This document shows positions 7,573 to 17,160 of a stretch of 26,987 nt of DNA, one piece after another. Below the pieces are notes generated by a model. It saw only the letters and a program-made list of their open reading frames with translations, was not told the origin of the DNA and ran no database searches. The number at the start of each line of letters is the position of its first letter. The first letter of the stretch is position 1. The stretch comes from Lachnospiraceae bacterium (GTDB lineage: Bacteria > Bacillota_A > Clostridia > Lachnospirales > Lachnospiraceae): the NCBI GenBank assembly GCA_024699595.1, contig JAILPG010000347.1:1-26987 (forward strand). The letters run 5' to 3'. Position numbers and translations under genes: made by a program.

Positions 7573-8736
7573 TTACTTCACAACCCTTACTCTGATAACT
7601 CCGTCGATAGCCCTGAGCTTTTCAACGATCTCATCCGTGATCTCTGACTCAACATCCATCATGGTATAAGCATAATCCCCTTTTGACTTGTTGATCATGT
7701 CGGTGATGTTAATGCCGAGATCACCGAAGTTTGCAGTGAATTTCGTGATCATGTTGGCGATGTTTCTGTGATGTATCGCAACTCTGCCCGCCGACTGGCA
7801 GATACCCATATCAGCCGTGGGGAAATTGACCGAATTGTTGATATTGCCGTTCTCAAGATAATCCATGAGCTCCTTGACAGCCATCTTGGCACAGTTATCC
7901 TCGGACTCCTCGGTCGATGCTCCGAGATGAGGGATCACTATGCACCCTTCTTTGCCTGCCGTGGTCGGATTCGGGAAATCAGATACATATTTTCTTATCT
8001 TTCCGGTCTTTATACCTTCAAGGACTGCCTCTTCATCAGCTAAAAGATCCCTTGCAAAGTTAAGGATGATGACGCCGTCCTTCATCTTCTTTATCGCTTC
8101 GGCGTTTATCGTCTTCTTGGTAGACTCAAGAAGCGGAACATGGATCGTGATGATATCGCATTCCTCATAGATCTCATCAACATTGAGCACGTGCTTAATA
8201 TCTCTTGAAAGATTCCATGCCGCATCAACCGATATGTAGGGATCATAGCCGTATACTTCCATGCCCATATGCTTTGCCGCATTGGCGACTCTGACACCTA
8301 TGGCTCCGAGGCCTATGATACCGATCTTTTTATTGAATATCTCTGTTCCCGCAAACTGCTTCTTGGCCTTCTCGGCAGTCTTTGCGATGTTTTCGTCATC
8401 ACTGTTTTCCTTGACCCACTCTATACCGCCGACAACATCTCTTGATGCAAGAAGCATCCCGGCAAATACAAGCTCCTTTACCCCGTTTGCATTGGCACCG
8501 GGAGTATTGAATACCACTATGCCCTTTCCTGCACACAGATCAAGGGGGATATTGTTTACGCCGGCACCTGCCCTTGCTATCGCAAGCAGTCCGTCCGGAA
8601 GATCCATGTCATGCATGGATGCCGATCTTACAAGAACACCCTGCGCCTCATTTATATCATCGGTCTTTGCAAAATTATCGGTAAACTTTTCCGTCCCGAT
8701 CTTTGATATATCATTCAAACATGCATACTTAAACAT
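7573..8736 (-). CDS. serA: D-3-phosphoglycerate dehydrogenase
   Basis: Catalyses the first step of serine synthesis, NAD-dependent oxidation of 3-phosphoglycerate. The 387-residue protein is the short form with a C-terminal ACT domain (from about residue 317). It shows the nucleotide-binding GLGAIG (142-147) within KIGIIGLGAIGVRVANAAKH, the conserved Arg229 in NFARD, and catalytic His270 in IPHLGAST. The usual NxARG has become NFARD, a variant I regard as tolerable in this clade. The ATG shares one base with the TAA stop of serC (overlap TAATG) and the GAGGAG site lies inside serC, so the two are translationally coupled. The ACT domain suggests feedback control by serine, known for other family members but not shown by sequence alone. 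Confidence 0.95.
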   Translation of the reverse strand: MFKYACLNDISKIGTEKFTDNFAKTDDINEAQGVLVRSASMHDMDLPDGLLAIARAGAGVNNIPLDLCAGKGIVVFNTPGANANGVKELVFAGMLLASRDVVGGIEWVKENSDDENIAKTAEKAKKQFAGTEIFNKKIGIIGLGAIGVRVANAAKHMGMEVYGYDPYISVDAAWNLSRDIKHVLNVDEIYEECDIITIHVPLLESTKKTINAEAIKKMKDGVIILNFARDLLADEEAVLEGIKTGKIRKYVSDFPNPTTAGKEGCIVIPHLGASTEESEDNCAKMAVKELMDYLENGNINNSVNFPTADMGICQSAGRVAIHHRNIANMITKFTANFGDLGINITDMINKSKGDYAYTMMDVESEITDEIVEKLRAIDGVIRVRVVK

Positions 8737-9818
8737 TACGCATTCTCCTCTTCAAATTTTTTCATAAAAGCAACAAGTGCTTCAACGCCTTCCTTCGGCA
8801 TTGCGTTGTAAATGGAAGCTCTCATCCCGCCGACGCTTCTGTGGCCCTTAAGGCTTACCAGACCGTTTTCAGCGGCTTCCTTTACAAACTTTGCATCAAG
8901 CTCATCGTTTCCGGTGATGAAAGGAACATTCATAAGCGACCTTGAATCCTTCTCGACCGTTCCCTTAAAGAGCTTTGAGGAATCAAGGAAATCATAAAGG
9001 ATCTTGGCCTTTTCCTCGTTTCTCTCTTTCATTGCGGCAAGTCCGCCCATCTTCTTGATCCATTTGAATACCTTGCCGCAGATATAGATGCCGTATGCGG
9101 GAGGTGTATTGTAAAGTGAATCCGCATCCGCATGAGTCTTGTATTTAAGCATCGTGGGAGTATGCTCCAGAGTATCTTCGGTTATAAGGTCTTCTCTGAT
9201 AATGACGATGACCACGCCTGCAGGTCCGATATTCTTCTGCACTCCGCCGTAGATCACGCCGTACTTTGTAACGTCCACGGGCTCTGAGAGGAAACATGAG
9301 GATACATCGGCAACAAGAGTCTTGCCCTTTGTATTGGGAAGCGTCTTAAACTTGGTTCCGTATATCGTATTGTTCTCGCAGATATATACATAATCCGCAT
9401 CATCAGATATGGGGAGGTCGGAGCAGTCCGGAATATAGGAAAAAGTTTTGTCTTCGGAAGAAGCGATGGCATTGGCCTTTCCGTAGATCTGCGCTTCCTT
9501 CCATGCCTTCTTGGCCCACTGTCCGGTGATGATGTAATCAGCCACTCTGTTCTTCATAAGGTTCATGGGGATCATTGCAAACTGCTGGCTGGCTCCACCC
9601 TGTAAGAAAAGCACTTTGTAATTATCGGGTATGCCCATAAGCTCCCGAAGATCCTTCTCAGCCTCTTTGATTATGGCATCATAGGTCTTCGAGCGGTGGC
9701 TCATCTCCATTACGGACATTCCGCTTCCCTTATAATCAAGCATCTCATCTGCCGCTTCCTTAAGTACCTCCTCAGGTAATACGGCAGGACCCGCCGAAAA
9801 ATTATAAACTCTGCTCAC
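8736..9818 (-). CDS. serC: Phosphoserine aminotransferase
   Basis: Transfers an amino group from glutamate to 3-phosphohydroxypyruvate, giving phosphoserine. The 360-residue length is standard. Visible features are the N-terminal NFSAGPAVLPEEVL, the phosphate/PLP-binding GGASQQF (74-80), and the PLP lysine Lys195 in YGGVQKNIGPAG. The start codon is GTG at 9818, set by a strong AAGGAGG site about eight bases upstream; no better ATG is nearby. It is followed by serA with a 1-base overlap and preceded by ilvB with a 40-nt gap, which has no clear terminator. A phosphoserine phosphatase gene is not in the window. Confidence 0.96.
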   Translation of the reverse strand: MSRVYNFSAGPAVLPEEVLKEAADEMLDYKGSGMSVMEMSHRSKTYDAIIKEAEKDLRELMGIPDNYKVLFLQGGASQQFAMIPMNLMKNRVADYIITGQWAKKAWKEAQIYGKANAIASSEDKTFSYIPDCSDLPISDDADYVYICENNTIYGTKFKTLPNTKGKTLVADVSSCFLSEPVDVTKYGVIYGGVQKNIGPAGVVIVIIREDLITEDTLEHTPTMLKYKTHADADSLYNTPPAYGIYICGKVFKWIKKMGGLAAMKERNEEKAKILYDFLDSSKLFKGTVEKDSRSLMNVPFITGNDELDAKFVKEAAENGLVSLKGHRSVGGMRASIYNAMPKEGVEALVAFMKKFEEENA

Positions 9819-9858
9819 TTGTTGTTCCTCCTTGTATATTTTCTCATCTTTATCGGGA

Positions 9859-11532
9859 TCAGTTCTTCATATCTTTCTCATCAAAGGCTTCCGAGATCGG
9901 GGCTCCTGCAGGAACCATCGGAAATACCTTGTCATCGCTGTCTATCACTACCTCTAACAGCACGGGCTCATTAAGGTCAAGTGCCCAGGAGATCGCATCG
10001 GAAACCTCTTCTTTTTTGGTTATTCTCTTTGCCTTGCATCCAAGAGCCTCGGCAACTTTGCAATAGTCAACCTTGTCGGACAGTATCGTATTTGAATATC
10101 TCTTGTCATAGAACAGCGTCTGCCACTGTCTCACCATTCCGAGTACGGAGTTGTTTATCACGATCTCGATCACAGGGACATTAAAGTTGCTTGCCGTTGC
10201 AAGCTCATTCATGTTCATTCTGAAACATCCGTCTCCCGCGATGTTTATTACCTTCTTATCAGGCCTTCCGATCTTTGCGCCGATCGCAGCACCGAGACCG
10301 TATCCCATGGTACCCAGGCCTCCGGATGAGATAAAGGTCCTCGGCTCTTTGTATTTGTAATACTGCGCAGCCCACATCTGGTGCTGTCCTACATCAGTCG
10401 TAATGATCGCATCTCCGTCCGTAAGCTTATAGAGCTCTTCTATCACGTAAGGACAGGTAAGAGCGGAATGATCATAGTCAAGAGGATATTTCTCCTTAAG
10501 CTCCGTGACCGAAGCGATGAATTCCTCATGTTCAAGCTTTATTAACTTGCTGTTAAGCTTATTCAGTATGTCTTTTACATCACCGACTATGCTCACATTG
10601 CACTTTATGTTCTTGTTGATCTCTGCAGGATCTATGTCGATATGGATTATCTTTGCATTACTTGCAAATCTCTTGGCGTTTCCGATAACCCTGTCCGAAA
10701 ATCTTGCACCTATGGCTATCAGGAGATCACACTGGCTTACTCCGAAATTGGAGGCCTTGGTACCGTGCATTCCGATCATTCCGGTATAGAGAGGATCCCT
10801 TCCGTCGAAGCCGCCCTTTCCCATCAGTGTATCGCAGACCGGAGCATCGATCTTATGTGCAAATTCCTTAAGCTCTTCGCAGGCTCCGGATATAACGGTG
10901 CCTCCTCCGGTATAGATAAAGGGCTTCTTGGCCTTTGTAATGAGCTTTACTGCCTTTTCTATATCTTCATCGGTATACCTTGTCACCTCGGGAAGCTTGT
11001 AAGCTTCTTTGTGTGTAAACTCGGTCTTTGCGGCTGTCACATCCTTGGTGATATCCACAATCACCGGTCCGGGACGTCCCGAGGTCGCTATGGCAAAGGC
11101 TTTCCTCAACGTATCAGCAAGCTCGTTTACATCCTTTACTATATATCCGTGTTTGGTAATGGGCATGGTGATACCGGCTATATCAACCTCCTGGAAAGTA
11201 TCCTTTCCAAGCAGGGGCAGGGCCACATTTGCGGTGATCGCAACAAGCGGCACCGAATCCATATATGCCGTGGCTATTCCGGTGACCAGATTTGTGGCTC
11301 CGGGACCCGAGGTTGCAAAACAGACTCCCGGCTTTCCCGTTGCCCTTGCATAGCCGTCAGCGGCATGGGCAGCTCCCTGTTCATGGGATGTCAGGTAATG
11401 CTTTATTGAATCTTTGTAATCATACAGAGTGTCATAAATATTGAGGATCGTTCCGCCGGGATAACCGAATACGGTATCCACGCCATTTTCCTTAAGAACC
11501 TCCATTACGATCTGTGAACCGGTAAGCAGCAT
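9859..11532 (-). CDS. ilvB: Acetolactate synthase, large (catalytic) subunit
   Basis: ThDP-dependent condensation of pyruvate (or pyruvate with 2-ketobutyrate), first common step of valine, leucine and isoleucine synthesis. The 557-residue protein shows catalytic Glu51 in SHEQGAAHAADGYARATG, ARFSDR in the central domain, and the ThDP motif starting at GDG (433-435) and ending at Asn460/461. LTGSQIVMEVLKENGVDTVFG at the N-terminus is typical of the anabolic enzyme rather than of catabolic AlsS. The ATG at 11532 follows an AAGGAGA site. No small regulatory subunit gene (ilvN/ilvH) adjoins it, so that subunit must lie elsewhere or be absent. It is downstream of ilvD (76-nt gap) and upstream of serC. 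Confidence 0.94.
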   Translation of the reverse strand: MLLTGSQIVMEVLKENGVDTVFGYPGGTILNIYDTLYDYKDSIKHYLTSHEQGAAHAADGYARATGKPGVCFATSGPGATNLVTGIATAYMDSVPLVAITANVALPLLGKDTFQEVDIAGITMPITKHGYIVKDVNELADTLRKAFAIATSGRPGPVIVDITKDVTAAKTEFTHKEAYKLPEVTRYTDEDIEKAVKLITKAKKPFIYTGGGTVISGACEELKEFAHKIDAPVCDTLMGKGGFDGRDPLYTGMIGMHGTKASNFGVSQCDLLIAIGARFSDRVIGNAKRFASNAKIIHIDIDPAEINKNIKCNVSIVGDVKDILNKLNSKLIKLEHEEFIASVTELKEKYPLDYDHSALTCPYVIEELYKLTDGDAIITTDVGQHQMWAAQYYKYKEPRTFISSGGLGTMGYGLGAAIGAKIGRPDKKVINIAGDGCFRMNMNELATASNFNVPVIEIVINNSVLGMVRQWQTLFYDKRYSNTILSDKVDYCKVAEALGCKAKRITKKEEVSDAISWALDLNEPVLLEVVIDSDDKVFPMVPAGAPISEAFDEKDMKN

Positions 11533-11608
11533 ATCTTTCTCCTTGAATATTTATTTCCTTTGCGGATTCCTGCGCATTTTGCGCTGTACTGGGAAGTATC
11601 TGATATTA

Positions 11609-13273
11609 TCAGGGATTTTTAAGCACAGCTCCCAGGTTTCCGCTCGTTACCAGCTGTTCATATCTTGCAAGATAACCTGTTGTTACTTTAGGCTCCCGCT
11701 TCTTCCATGCGGCCTTTCTTCTTTCAAGCTCCGCATCATCTATTACAAAATCAAGCTTCATGTTCGGAATATCTATCTTAATGATGTCTCCTTCATTTAC
11801 AAAGGCGATGGGGCCTCCGACTGCTGCCTCGGGTGATACATGTCCGATCGAAGCTCCTCTGGAAGCGCCCGAAAAACGTCCATCGGTAATAAGGGCCACA
11901 CTGCTTCCAAGACCCATTCCCGCGATCGCCGAAGTCGGATTTAACATCTCCCTCATGCCGGGGCCGCCCTTTGGCCCTTCATATCTGATCACGACAACAT
12001 CACCTTCCACGATCTTTCCGCCCTTGATCGCGGCTATCGCATCCTCTTCGCAGTCAAATACTCTTGCGGGTCCTTCATGCACAAGCATCTCCGGAGCTAC
12101 AGCAGAACGCTTTACAACGCTTCCGTCAGGTGCAAGATTGCCCTTTAATACGGCAAGTCCGCCGGTCTTTGAATAAGGATTGTCATTAGGCCTGATAACT
12201 TCCGTATTCAGATTCTTAACGCCCTTGATATTCTCTCCCAGGGTCTTTGTGGTAACGGTCATGCAGTCAAGATTTAAGAGGTTAAGCTCCGCAAGCTGGT
12301 TCATCACCGCATATACGCCTCCGGCCTCGTTAAGGTCTTCCATGTATGTAGGTCCAGCCGGAGCAAGATGACAGAGATTAGGTGTTCTTTCACTTATCTC
12401 GTTTGCCATCGCTATGTCAAAATCAAATCCGATCTCATGAGCTATCGCAGGGATATGAAGCATTGAATTTGTGGAACAGCCAAGTGCCATATCAACGGTC
12501 AGAGCATTCATTATCGCATCCTTCGTGATGATATCCCTCGGGCGTATGTTCTTATTATAAAGATCCATAACTGCCATTCCCGCTTCCTTGGCTAATCTGA
12601 TACGGGCCGAATAAACGGCGGGGATGGTTCCGTTACCGCTAAGTCCCATTCCAAGGGCTTCCGTAAGGCAGTTCATCGAATTGGCCGTATACATACCCGA
12701 ACATGAACCGCAGGTCGGGCACGCATTATCCTCAAAATATCTAAGCTCATCATCATCTATCTTTCCTGCCGCATTGGCACCTACAGCCTCAAACATGCTC
12801 GACAGTGAAGTCTTATGCCCGTGAACATGACCTGCAAGCATCGGGCCTCCCGAAACAAATACCGTAGGAACATTGATCCTTGCAGCTGCCATCAAAAGAC
12901 CCGGAACGTTCTTGTCACAGTTGGGTACCATCACAAGTGCATCAAACTGATGTGCAAGTGCCATACATTCGGTGGAATCGGCGATAAGATCCCTTGTAAC
13001 AAGGGAATACTTCATCCCGACATGGCCCATTGCGATCCCGTCGCATACGGCTATCGCCGGAAATACGACCGGACATCCGCCTGCCATGGCTACGCCGAGC
13101 TTTACCGCCTCGACTATCTTATCAAGATTCATATGGCCGGGCACTATCTCGTTATAGGAGCTTACTATGCCAACAAGCGGCCTTTCCATCTCTTCCTTTG
13201 TAAACCCGAGTGCATTGAACAGGGATCTGTGCGGTGCGGCCTGGGGTCCTTTTTTTACAGCATCACTTTTCAT
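11609..13273 (-). CDS. ilvD: Dihydroxy-acid dehydratase
   Basis: Iron-sulfur enzyme that dehydrates 2,3-dihydroxy-isovalerate and its isoleucine analogue. The 554-residue length and motifs are standard: [11 protein letters not shown] near 40-50, [13 protein letters not shown] (76-88), PNCDKNVPG (117-125), [19 protein letters not shown] (184-202) and the C-terminal [10 protein letters not shown]. Cys77, Cys119 and a cysteine of the 185-191 cluster are the likely Fe-S ligands. The gene sits 29 nt after leuB. The 76 nt before ilvB contain only short inverted repeats (for example a 5-bp GCGCA/TGCGC) and no T-rich terminator, so ilvB is probably co-transcribed. Confidence 0.96.
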   Translation of the reverse strand: MKSDAVKKGPQAAPHRSLFNALGFTKEEMERPLVGIVSSYNEIVPGHMNLDKIVEAVKLGVAMAGGCPVVFPAIAVCDGIAMGHVGMKYSLVTRDLIADSTECMALAHQFDALVMVPNCDKNVPGLLMAAARINVPTVFVSGGPMLAGHVHGHKTSLSSMFEAVGANAAGKIDDDELRYFEDNACPTCGSCSGMYTANSMNCLTEALGMGLSGNGTIPAVYSARIRLAKEAGMAVMDLYNKNIRPRDIITKDAIMNALTVDMALGCSTNSMLHIPAIAHEIGFDFDIAMANEISERTPNLCHLAPAGPTYMEDLNEAGGVYAVMNQLAELNLLNLDCMTVTTKTLGENIKGVKNLNTEVIRPNDNPYSKTGGLAVLKGNLAPDGSVVKRSAVAPEMLVHEGPARVFDCEEDAIAAIKGGKIVEGDVVVIRYEGPKGGPGMREMLNPTSAIAGMGLGSSVALITDGRFSGASRGASIGHVSPEAAVGGPIAFVNEGDIIKIDIPNMKLDFVIDDAELERRKAAWKKREPKVTTGYLARYEQLVTSGNLGAVLKNP

Positions 13274-13302
13274 ATTCTTATCCTTTCCCGGTACTCTGTC
13301 GT

Positions 13303-14385
13303 TCAGATATTTCCGGCTATCATATCTCCCATCTCACTAGTCATAAGCAAAGTGCATCCATCCGACATGATGTCTCCTGTCCTGTATCCGTCGGTAAGCG
13401 CCTTCTGTACCGCTGCATCCACAGCATCCGCTTCACTGTCAAGATTAAGTGAATAACGAAGGAGCATGGAGGCCGACAGAATGGTCGCGATCGGATTGGC
13501 CTTATTCATTCCCGCTATATCCGGTGCCGATCCGTGAGATGGCTCATACAGTCCGAAGCTTGTATCATTGAGACTTGCGGATGCAAGCATCCCTATAGAT
13601 CCTGTTATCATACTGGCTTCATCAGACAGTATGTCTCCGAACATGTTTTCCGTAAGGATAACGTCAAACTGCCCCGGATCCTTTACAAGCTGCATGGCGC
13701 AGTTGTCAACGAGCATATGTGACAGCTCGACATCGGGATAATCCTCTTTTACCTCACATACGACCTTCCGCCATAATCTCGAGGAATCAAGTACATTTGC
13801 CTTGTCGACGCTTGTTACCCTGCCCTTTCTTTTCTTTGCTATCTCGAAAGCCTTTATGGCTATCCTTCTGATCTCGTTTTCATTATAGGTAAGGGTATCA
13901 ACGGCACATCTTATGCCGTTTTCCTCATAGGTCTTTCTCTCGCCGAAATATAGCCCCCCCGTAAGCTCACGCATTATAAGGATATCAAATCCGTCCTTTG
14001 TAAGCTCCTCCTTAAGCGGACATGCCTTTGCAAGCTCTCTGTACAGCACTGCGGGCCTGAGATTTGCAAACAGGTTAAGAGCCTTTCTGATGCCAAGAAG
14101 CCCCGCTTCCGGCCTTTTTGAAGGCTCCAGCTTATACCACGGCGAAGTATTCGCATCTCCGCCTATCGATCCCATGAGCACCGCATCACAGGCCTTTGCT
14201 CTCTCAACGGTCTCATCCGTAAGCGGTACTCCGTACTCATCTATGGATGCGCCGCCAAGTAACAGCCTGTCATATATGAATTCATGCCCGTATTTTGATG
14301 AAACAGCATTAAGGACCTTAACGGCTTCCGCTACTATCTCCGGTCCGATACCGTCTCCGGGAATACATGCTATATTATATTTCAT
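13303..14385 (-). CDS. leuB: 3-isopropylmalate dehydrogenase
   Basis: Oxidative decarboxylation of 3-isopropylmalate in leucine synthesis. The 360-residue protein has the family landmarks: [16 protein letters not shown] at the N-terminus, MGSIGGD, the substrate-binding [46 protein letters not shown] with the metal aspartates, and [12 protein letters not shown] for NAD specificity. This last motif separates it from isocitrate dehydrogenase. The start at 14385 has a GGAGA site. It lies 19 nt after yajC. leuA, leuC and leuD, which often accompany leuB, are not in the window. Confidence 0.96.
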   Translation of the reverse strand: MKYNIACIPGDGIGPEIVAEAVKVLNAVSSKYGHEFIYDRLLLGGASIDEYGVPLTDETVERAKACDAVLMGSIGGDANTSPWYKLEPSKRPEAGLLGIRKALNLFANLRPAVLYRELAKACPLKEELTKDGFDILIMRELTGGLYFGERKTYEENGIRCAVDTLTYNENEIRRIAIKAFEIAKKRKGRVTSVDKANVLDSSRLWRKVVCEVKEDYPDVELSHMLVDNCAMQLVKDPGQFDVILTENMFGDILSDEASMITGSIGMLASASLNDTSFGLYEPSHGSAPDIAGMNKANPIATILSASMLLRYSLNLDSEADAVDAAVQKALTDGYRTGDIMSDGCTLLMTSEMGDMIAGNI

Positions 14386-14404
14386 CTGATCATTCTCCGG
14401 TTTC

Positions 14405-14722
14405 TTATTCGGCTCCCGCCTTTTCTACCTGTGCTATCGCTGATTTCTGCATCGGTATCCTGCAGTTTTTGTTGTTTCCGAACTCAACTATCACGGTATC
14501 GTCCTGTATATCAAGGATGATGCCGTAGAAACCGCTTGTTGTCAGTATGCAGTCTCCGACAGCCAGATCCGCGAGCATTGATTTAACTCTGTTCTGCTCC
14601 TTCTTCTGAGGCTTAAACACCATAAAATACATAATAGCTCCGAAGATCGCTATATATACCACTATCATCAGGATACCCTGAGTCTGTGAACCACCTGCAT
14701 CTGCTAAAAAAATCGTACTCAT
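14405..14722 (-). CDS. yajC: Preprotein translocase accessory subunit YajC
   Basis: A small membrane protein that associates with SecDF in protein export. The 105-residue sequence starts [11 protein letters not shown], has one membrane segment ([20 protein letters not shown]) followed by the conserved basic [14 protein letters not shown], then a short soluble beta domain ([17 protein letters not shown]). I choose the ATG at 14722 because GGAGG lies six bases upstream; an in-frame ATG at 14740 has no ribosome site. Location beside tgt is the usual arrangement in bacteria, but secD/secF do not follow; leuB does. The 60 nt between tgt and yajC hold a weak 6-bp hairpin at 14758-14774. Confidence 0.93.
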   Translation of the reverse strand: MSTIFLADAGGSQTQGILMIVVYIAIFGAIMYFMVFKPQKKEQNRVKSMLADLAVGDCILTTSGFYGIILDIQDDTVIVEFGNNKNCRIPMQKSAIAQVEKAGAE

Positions 14723-14757
14723 CCCATTCCTCCACTGCATTTTTGTTTATCATAAAG

Positions 14758-14774
14758 CGCATTCCTCAAATGCG
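14758..14774 (-). other. Small hairpin between tgt and yajC
   Basis: A 6-bp inverted repeat (CGCATT with AATGCG) with a 5-nt loop lies in the leader of yajC. On the minus strand it is followed only by CTTTATG, too poor in T to be a convincing terminator. It could be a weak attenuator or chance. Confidence 0.25.
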
Positions 14775-14801
14775 TTTAGGATAAATATACACAATTAGCC
14801 G

Positions 14802-15938
14802 CTAATCATCAAGCTTTTTTGAAAAGCCCTCAAGCCTGTTTCTCTTATAGGTTTGATAGCAGTTTGTCTCTATCGCGTCCCTTATCTCAGCCATCATATT
14901 ATTGTAAAAAGTCAGATTGTGAAGCACGCACAGCCGCATCCCTAGCATTTCCTTTGCCTTGAGCAGGTGTCTGATATATGCTCTCGAATAGTCACGGCAT
15001 GCAGGGCACTTACAGCCCTCCTCTATCGGAGACATGTCCTTTTCATATTGTAAGTTAAACAGGTTAAGCTTTCCGTTATTGGTATAGACGTGTCCGTGCC
15101 TTCCGTTTCGTGAGGGGTAGACGCAGTCGAAGAAATCAACTCCCCGGTCCACTGCCTCCAGAATGTTTTCCGGAGTCCCGACACCCATCAGATATACGGG
15201 TTTGTCATTTGGAAGAAAAGGAACGGTTTTTTCCAGGATATGATACATCTCTTCATGGGTCTCACCTACGGCAAGTCCTCCGATCGCGTATCCCGGAAGA
15301 TCGAGTTCACTTATCTGCTTTGCATGCTCGATCCTTATGTCATCAAATACCGCTCCCTGATTGATCCCGAATAAGAGCTGGTCCTTATTTATCGTATCAT
15401 CAAGACCGTTAAGCCTTTCAAGTTCATTTTTGCATCTTACAAGCCATCTTGTGGTACGGTCGACCGAAGGCTTCACATACTCTCTTTCGGCTCTTGAGGA
15501 TGGACATTCGTCAAAAGCCATTGCGATAGTCGAGCCAAGATTTGACTGGATCCGCATGCTTTCCTCCGGCCCCATGAATATCTTTCTTCCGTCCACATGG
15601 GAGTTAAAATACACTCCTTCTTCCCTGATCCTTCGAAGTGAGCTTAGGGAAAAGACCTGAAAGCCTCCGGAATCCGTAAGTATCGGCCTGTCCCATACCA
15701 TGAAGCGGTGCAGTCCGCCAAGCTCCTTAATAAGCTCATCTCCGGGGCGCACATGCAGATGATAGGTATTTGACAGCTGTACCTGACATCCCGTCTCCTT
15801 AAGGTCAACAGTCGAAACGGCTCCCTTTATGGCTGCCACGGTCCCTACATTCATAAAAACCGGAGTCTGTATCTTTCCGTGAACCGTAGTAAACTCGGCT
15901 CTCTTTGCCATTCCGTCCCTGTTTATCACTCTGTACAT
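14802..15938 (-). CDS. tgt: tRNA-guanine transglycosylase
   Basis: Exchanges guanine 34 of Asp, Asn, His and Tyr tRNAs for the queuosine precursor. The 378-residue protein starts MYRVINRDGMAKRAEF, as the family does. Motifs seen: TYHLHVRPGDELI, the active-site DSGGFQVFSLSSLR, MAFDECPS, GGLAVGE, and the second aspartate in DFFDCVYPSRNGRHG. The zinc site is CKCPACRDYSRAYIRHLL, with the distal histidine in LCVLHN. I prefer the ATG at 15938 to the upstream ATG at 15977, because the extra 13 residues are not family-like; its AAGGG site is somewhat distant. The 122 nt upstream contain a 6-bp AAGTCC/GGACTT inverted repeat and no convincing promoter. Confidence 0.95.
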   Translation of the reverse strand: MYRVINRDGMAKRAEFTTVHGKIQTPVFMNVGTVAAIKGAVSTVDLKETGCQVQLSNTYHLHVRPGDELIKELGGLHRFMVWDRPILTDSGGFQVFSLSSLRRIREEGVYFNSHVDGRKIFMGPEESMRIQSNLGSTIAMAFDECPSSRAEREYVKPSVDRTTRWLVRCKNELERLNGLDDTINKDQLLFGINQGAVFDDIRIEHAKQISELDLPGYAIGGLAVGETHEEMYHILEKTVPFLPNDKPVYLMGVGTPENILEAVDRGVDFFDCVYPSRNGRHGHVYTNNGKLNLFNLQYEKDMSPIEEGCKCPACRDYSRAYIRHLLKAKEMLGMRLCVLHNLTFYNNMMAEIRDAIETNCYQTYKRNRLEGFSKKLDD

Positions 15939-16060
15939 TATTTCAGATCGCCCTTTCTGTATGCTTAAGCAACACAAAGGCCAAAGTCCCCGAAATAGAC
16001 ACGGACTTCAGCCCATCAATGAGTAAATATGATCATGAGTCACGGATATTTCCACCCTGC

Positions 16061-17110
16061 TCACTCAAGCTTCATTATCACTACGCAGTTTCCCTTAGGC
16101 ACCTTAAGTTCGGGGCCGTTCATGACTATCGTATTACTCTTTAAGTTCAAGTTGAAAAACGTTACCGTATCGGATTCATGATTGATGCTGATAAGATGCT
16201 TCATATCGGGATAGCAGGCAATATCCTTGGGATAATCGCCGCTTATCGGCAGTATGAAGCGCTTTGATAACATGCCGCTCTTTGCATCGATGGAAAAAGC
16301 GCCCACACTGTTGTCTCCGGCATTTGATGTAAACAGATACTTGTGATCGGGTGAGAACTCGATCGCACAGGCCGCAGATCCACCGGCATGGTAATCATTA
16401 AGGGTCGACACTCTCTGTATCCTGTTAAATACAGGCATATTTCCGCCGTCCTTATATTCGTACACATCTATAGTGTTGCTCAGTTCATGCACGACATAGG
16501 CAAACTTACCGTCACGTCTGAACTTGATATATTTCGGAGCGCTCTCCTGATCACACCTTACTATATCGGAAAGCTTAAGCGTTCCCTTCTGATGATCGAG
16601 AGCATAGATCATAACATGATCAAGACCTATGGCACAGGCACACAGATACTTATTGTCCCTCGTCATCTTTACGCAGCTCACATGAGGTCTGAAATTACGC
16701 TCGGCGATGCTTCCCATGCCCTTTAAGTACACCTCATCGGTGATATGCTCCATTCCACCGTGTCCGTTAAGCTTAAGAACAGTGATCTTTCCGTCATGAT
16801 AGCCTGCCACGAAGAGGTATTTGTCATTATAATCCGTGGACAGATAACAGCCTCTCATGCCGTTTATCGAAATGATATTTACAACCTTTAAGTTGCCGTC
16901 GGGCTCGATCTTAAAAGCCTCGACTCCCATGTCCGTTATTGAGTACAGATATTTTCCGTTATGGGATACCGTGATGTATGATGAATTGGTGATGGATATC
17001 TGTTCCCTTTCGGTCATCCTTCCCTTCTTCACATCAACGTCGAATATCCTTATTCCCTTGTCACTATCCCTTGTATAGCTGGATATATAAGCAACATACT
17101 TATCTTCCAT
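16061..17110 (-). CDS. Lactonase-family beta-propeller protein (6-phosphogluconolactonase-like)
   Basis: A 349-residue protein of the YbhE/Pgl beta-propeller family (PF10282). It begins YVAYISSYTRDSDKGIRIF, and blade repeats recur, such as ISVNGMRGCYLSTD-like strands, PHVSCVKMTRDNKYLCAC, APKYIKFRRDGKFAYVVHE, CAIEFSPDHKYLFTSNAGDN and DYPKDIACYPDMKHLIS. E. coli Pgl of this family hydrolyses 6-phosphogluconolactone in the oxidative pentose phosphate pathway, but many paralogues are uncharacterised, so the substrate is uncertain. I place the start at the ATG at 17110, eight bases after GGGAG; a GTG at 17119 would overlap that site. No signal peptide is present. It lies 41 nt downstream of trpS in the same direction. 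Confidence 0.85.
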   Translation of the reverse strand: MEDKYVAYISSYTRDSDKGIRIFDVDVKKGRMTEREQISITNSSYITVSHNGKYLYSITDMGVEAFKIEPDGNLKVVNIISINGMRGCYLSTDYNDKYLFVAGYHDGKITVLKLNGHGGMEHITDEVYLKGMGSIAERNFRPHVSCVKMTRDNKYLCACAIGLDHVMIYALDHQKGTLKLSDIVRCDQESAPKYIKFRRDGKFAYVVHELSNTIDVYEYKDGGNMPVFNRIQRVSTLNDYHAGGSAACAIEFSPDHKYLFTSNAGDNSVGAFSIDAKSGMLSKRFILPISGDYPKDIACYPDMKHLISINHESDTVTFFNLNLKSNTIVMNGPELKVPKGNCVVIMKLE

Positions 17111-17160
17111 ATCGATCACTCCCGGTAAACTGATATATTCTTAAGAAAAATGGTCCTGCC

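Noticed and set aside
11533..11608. Attenuator between ilvD and ilvB
   Set aside because: The gap has only 5-bp inverted repeats and no T run or leader peptide rich in branched-chain codons.
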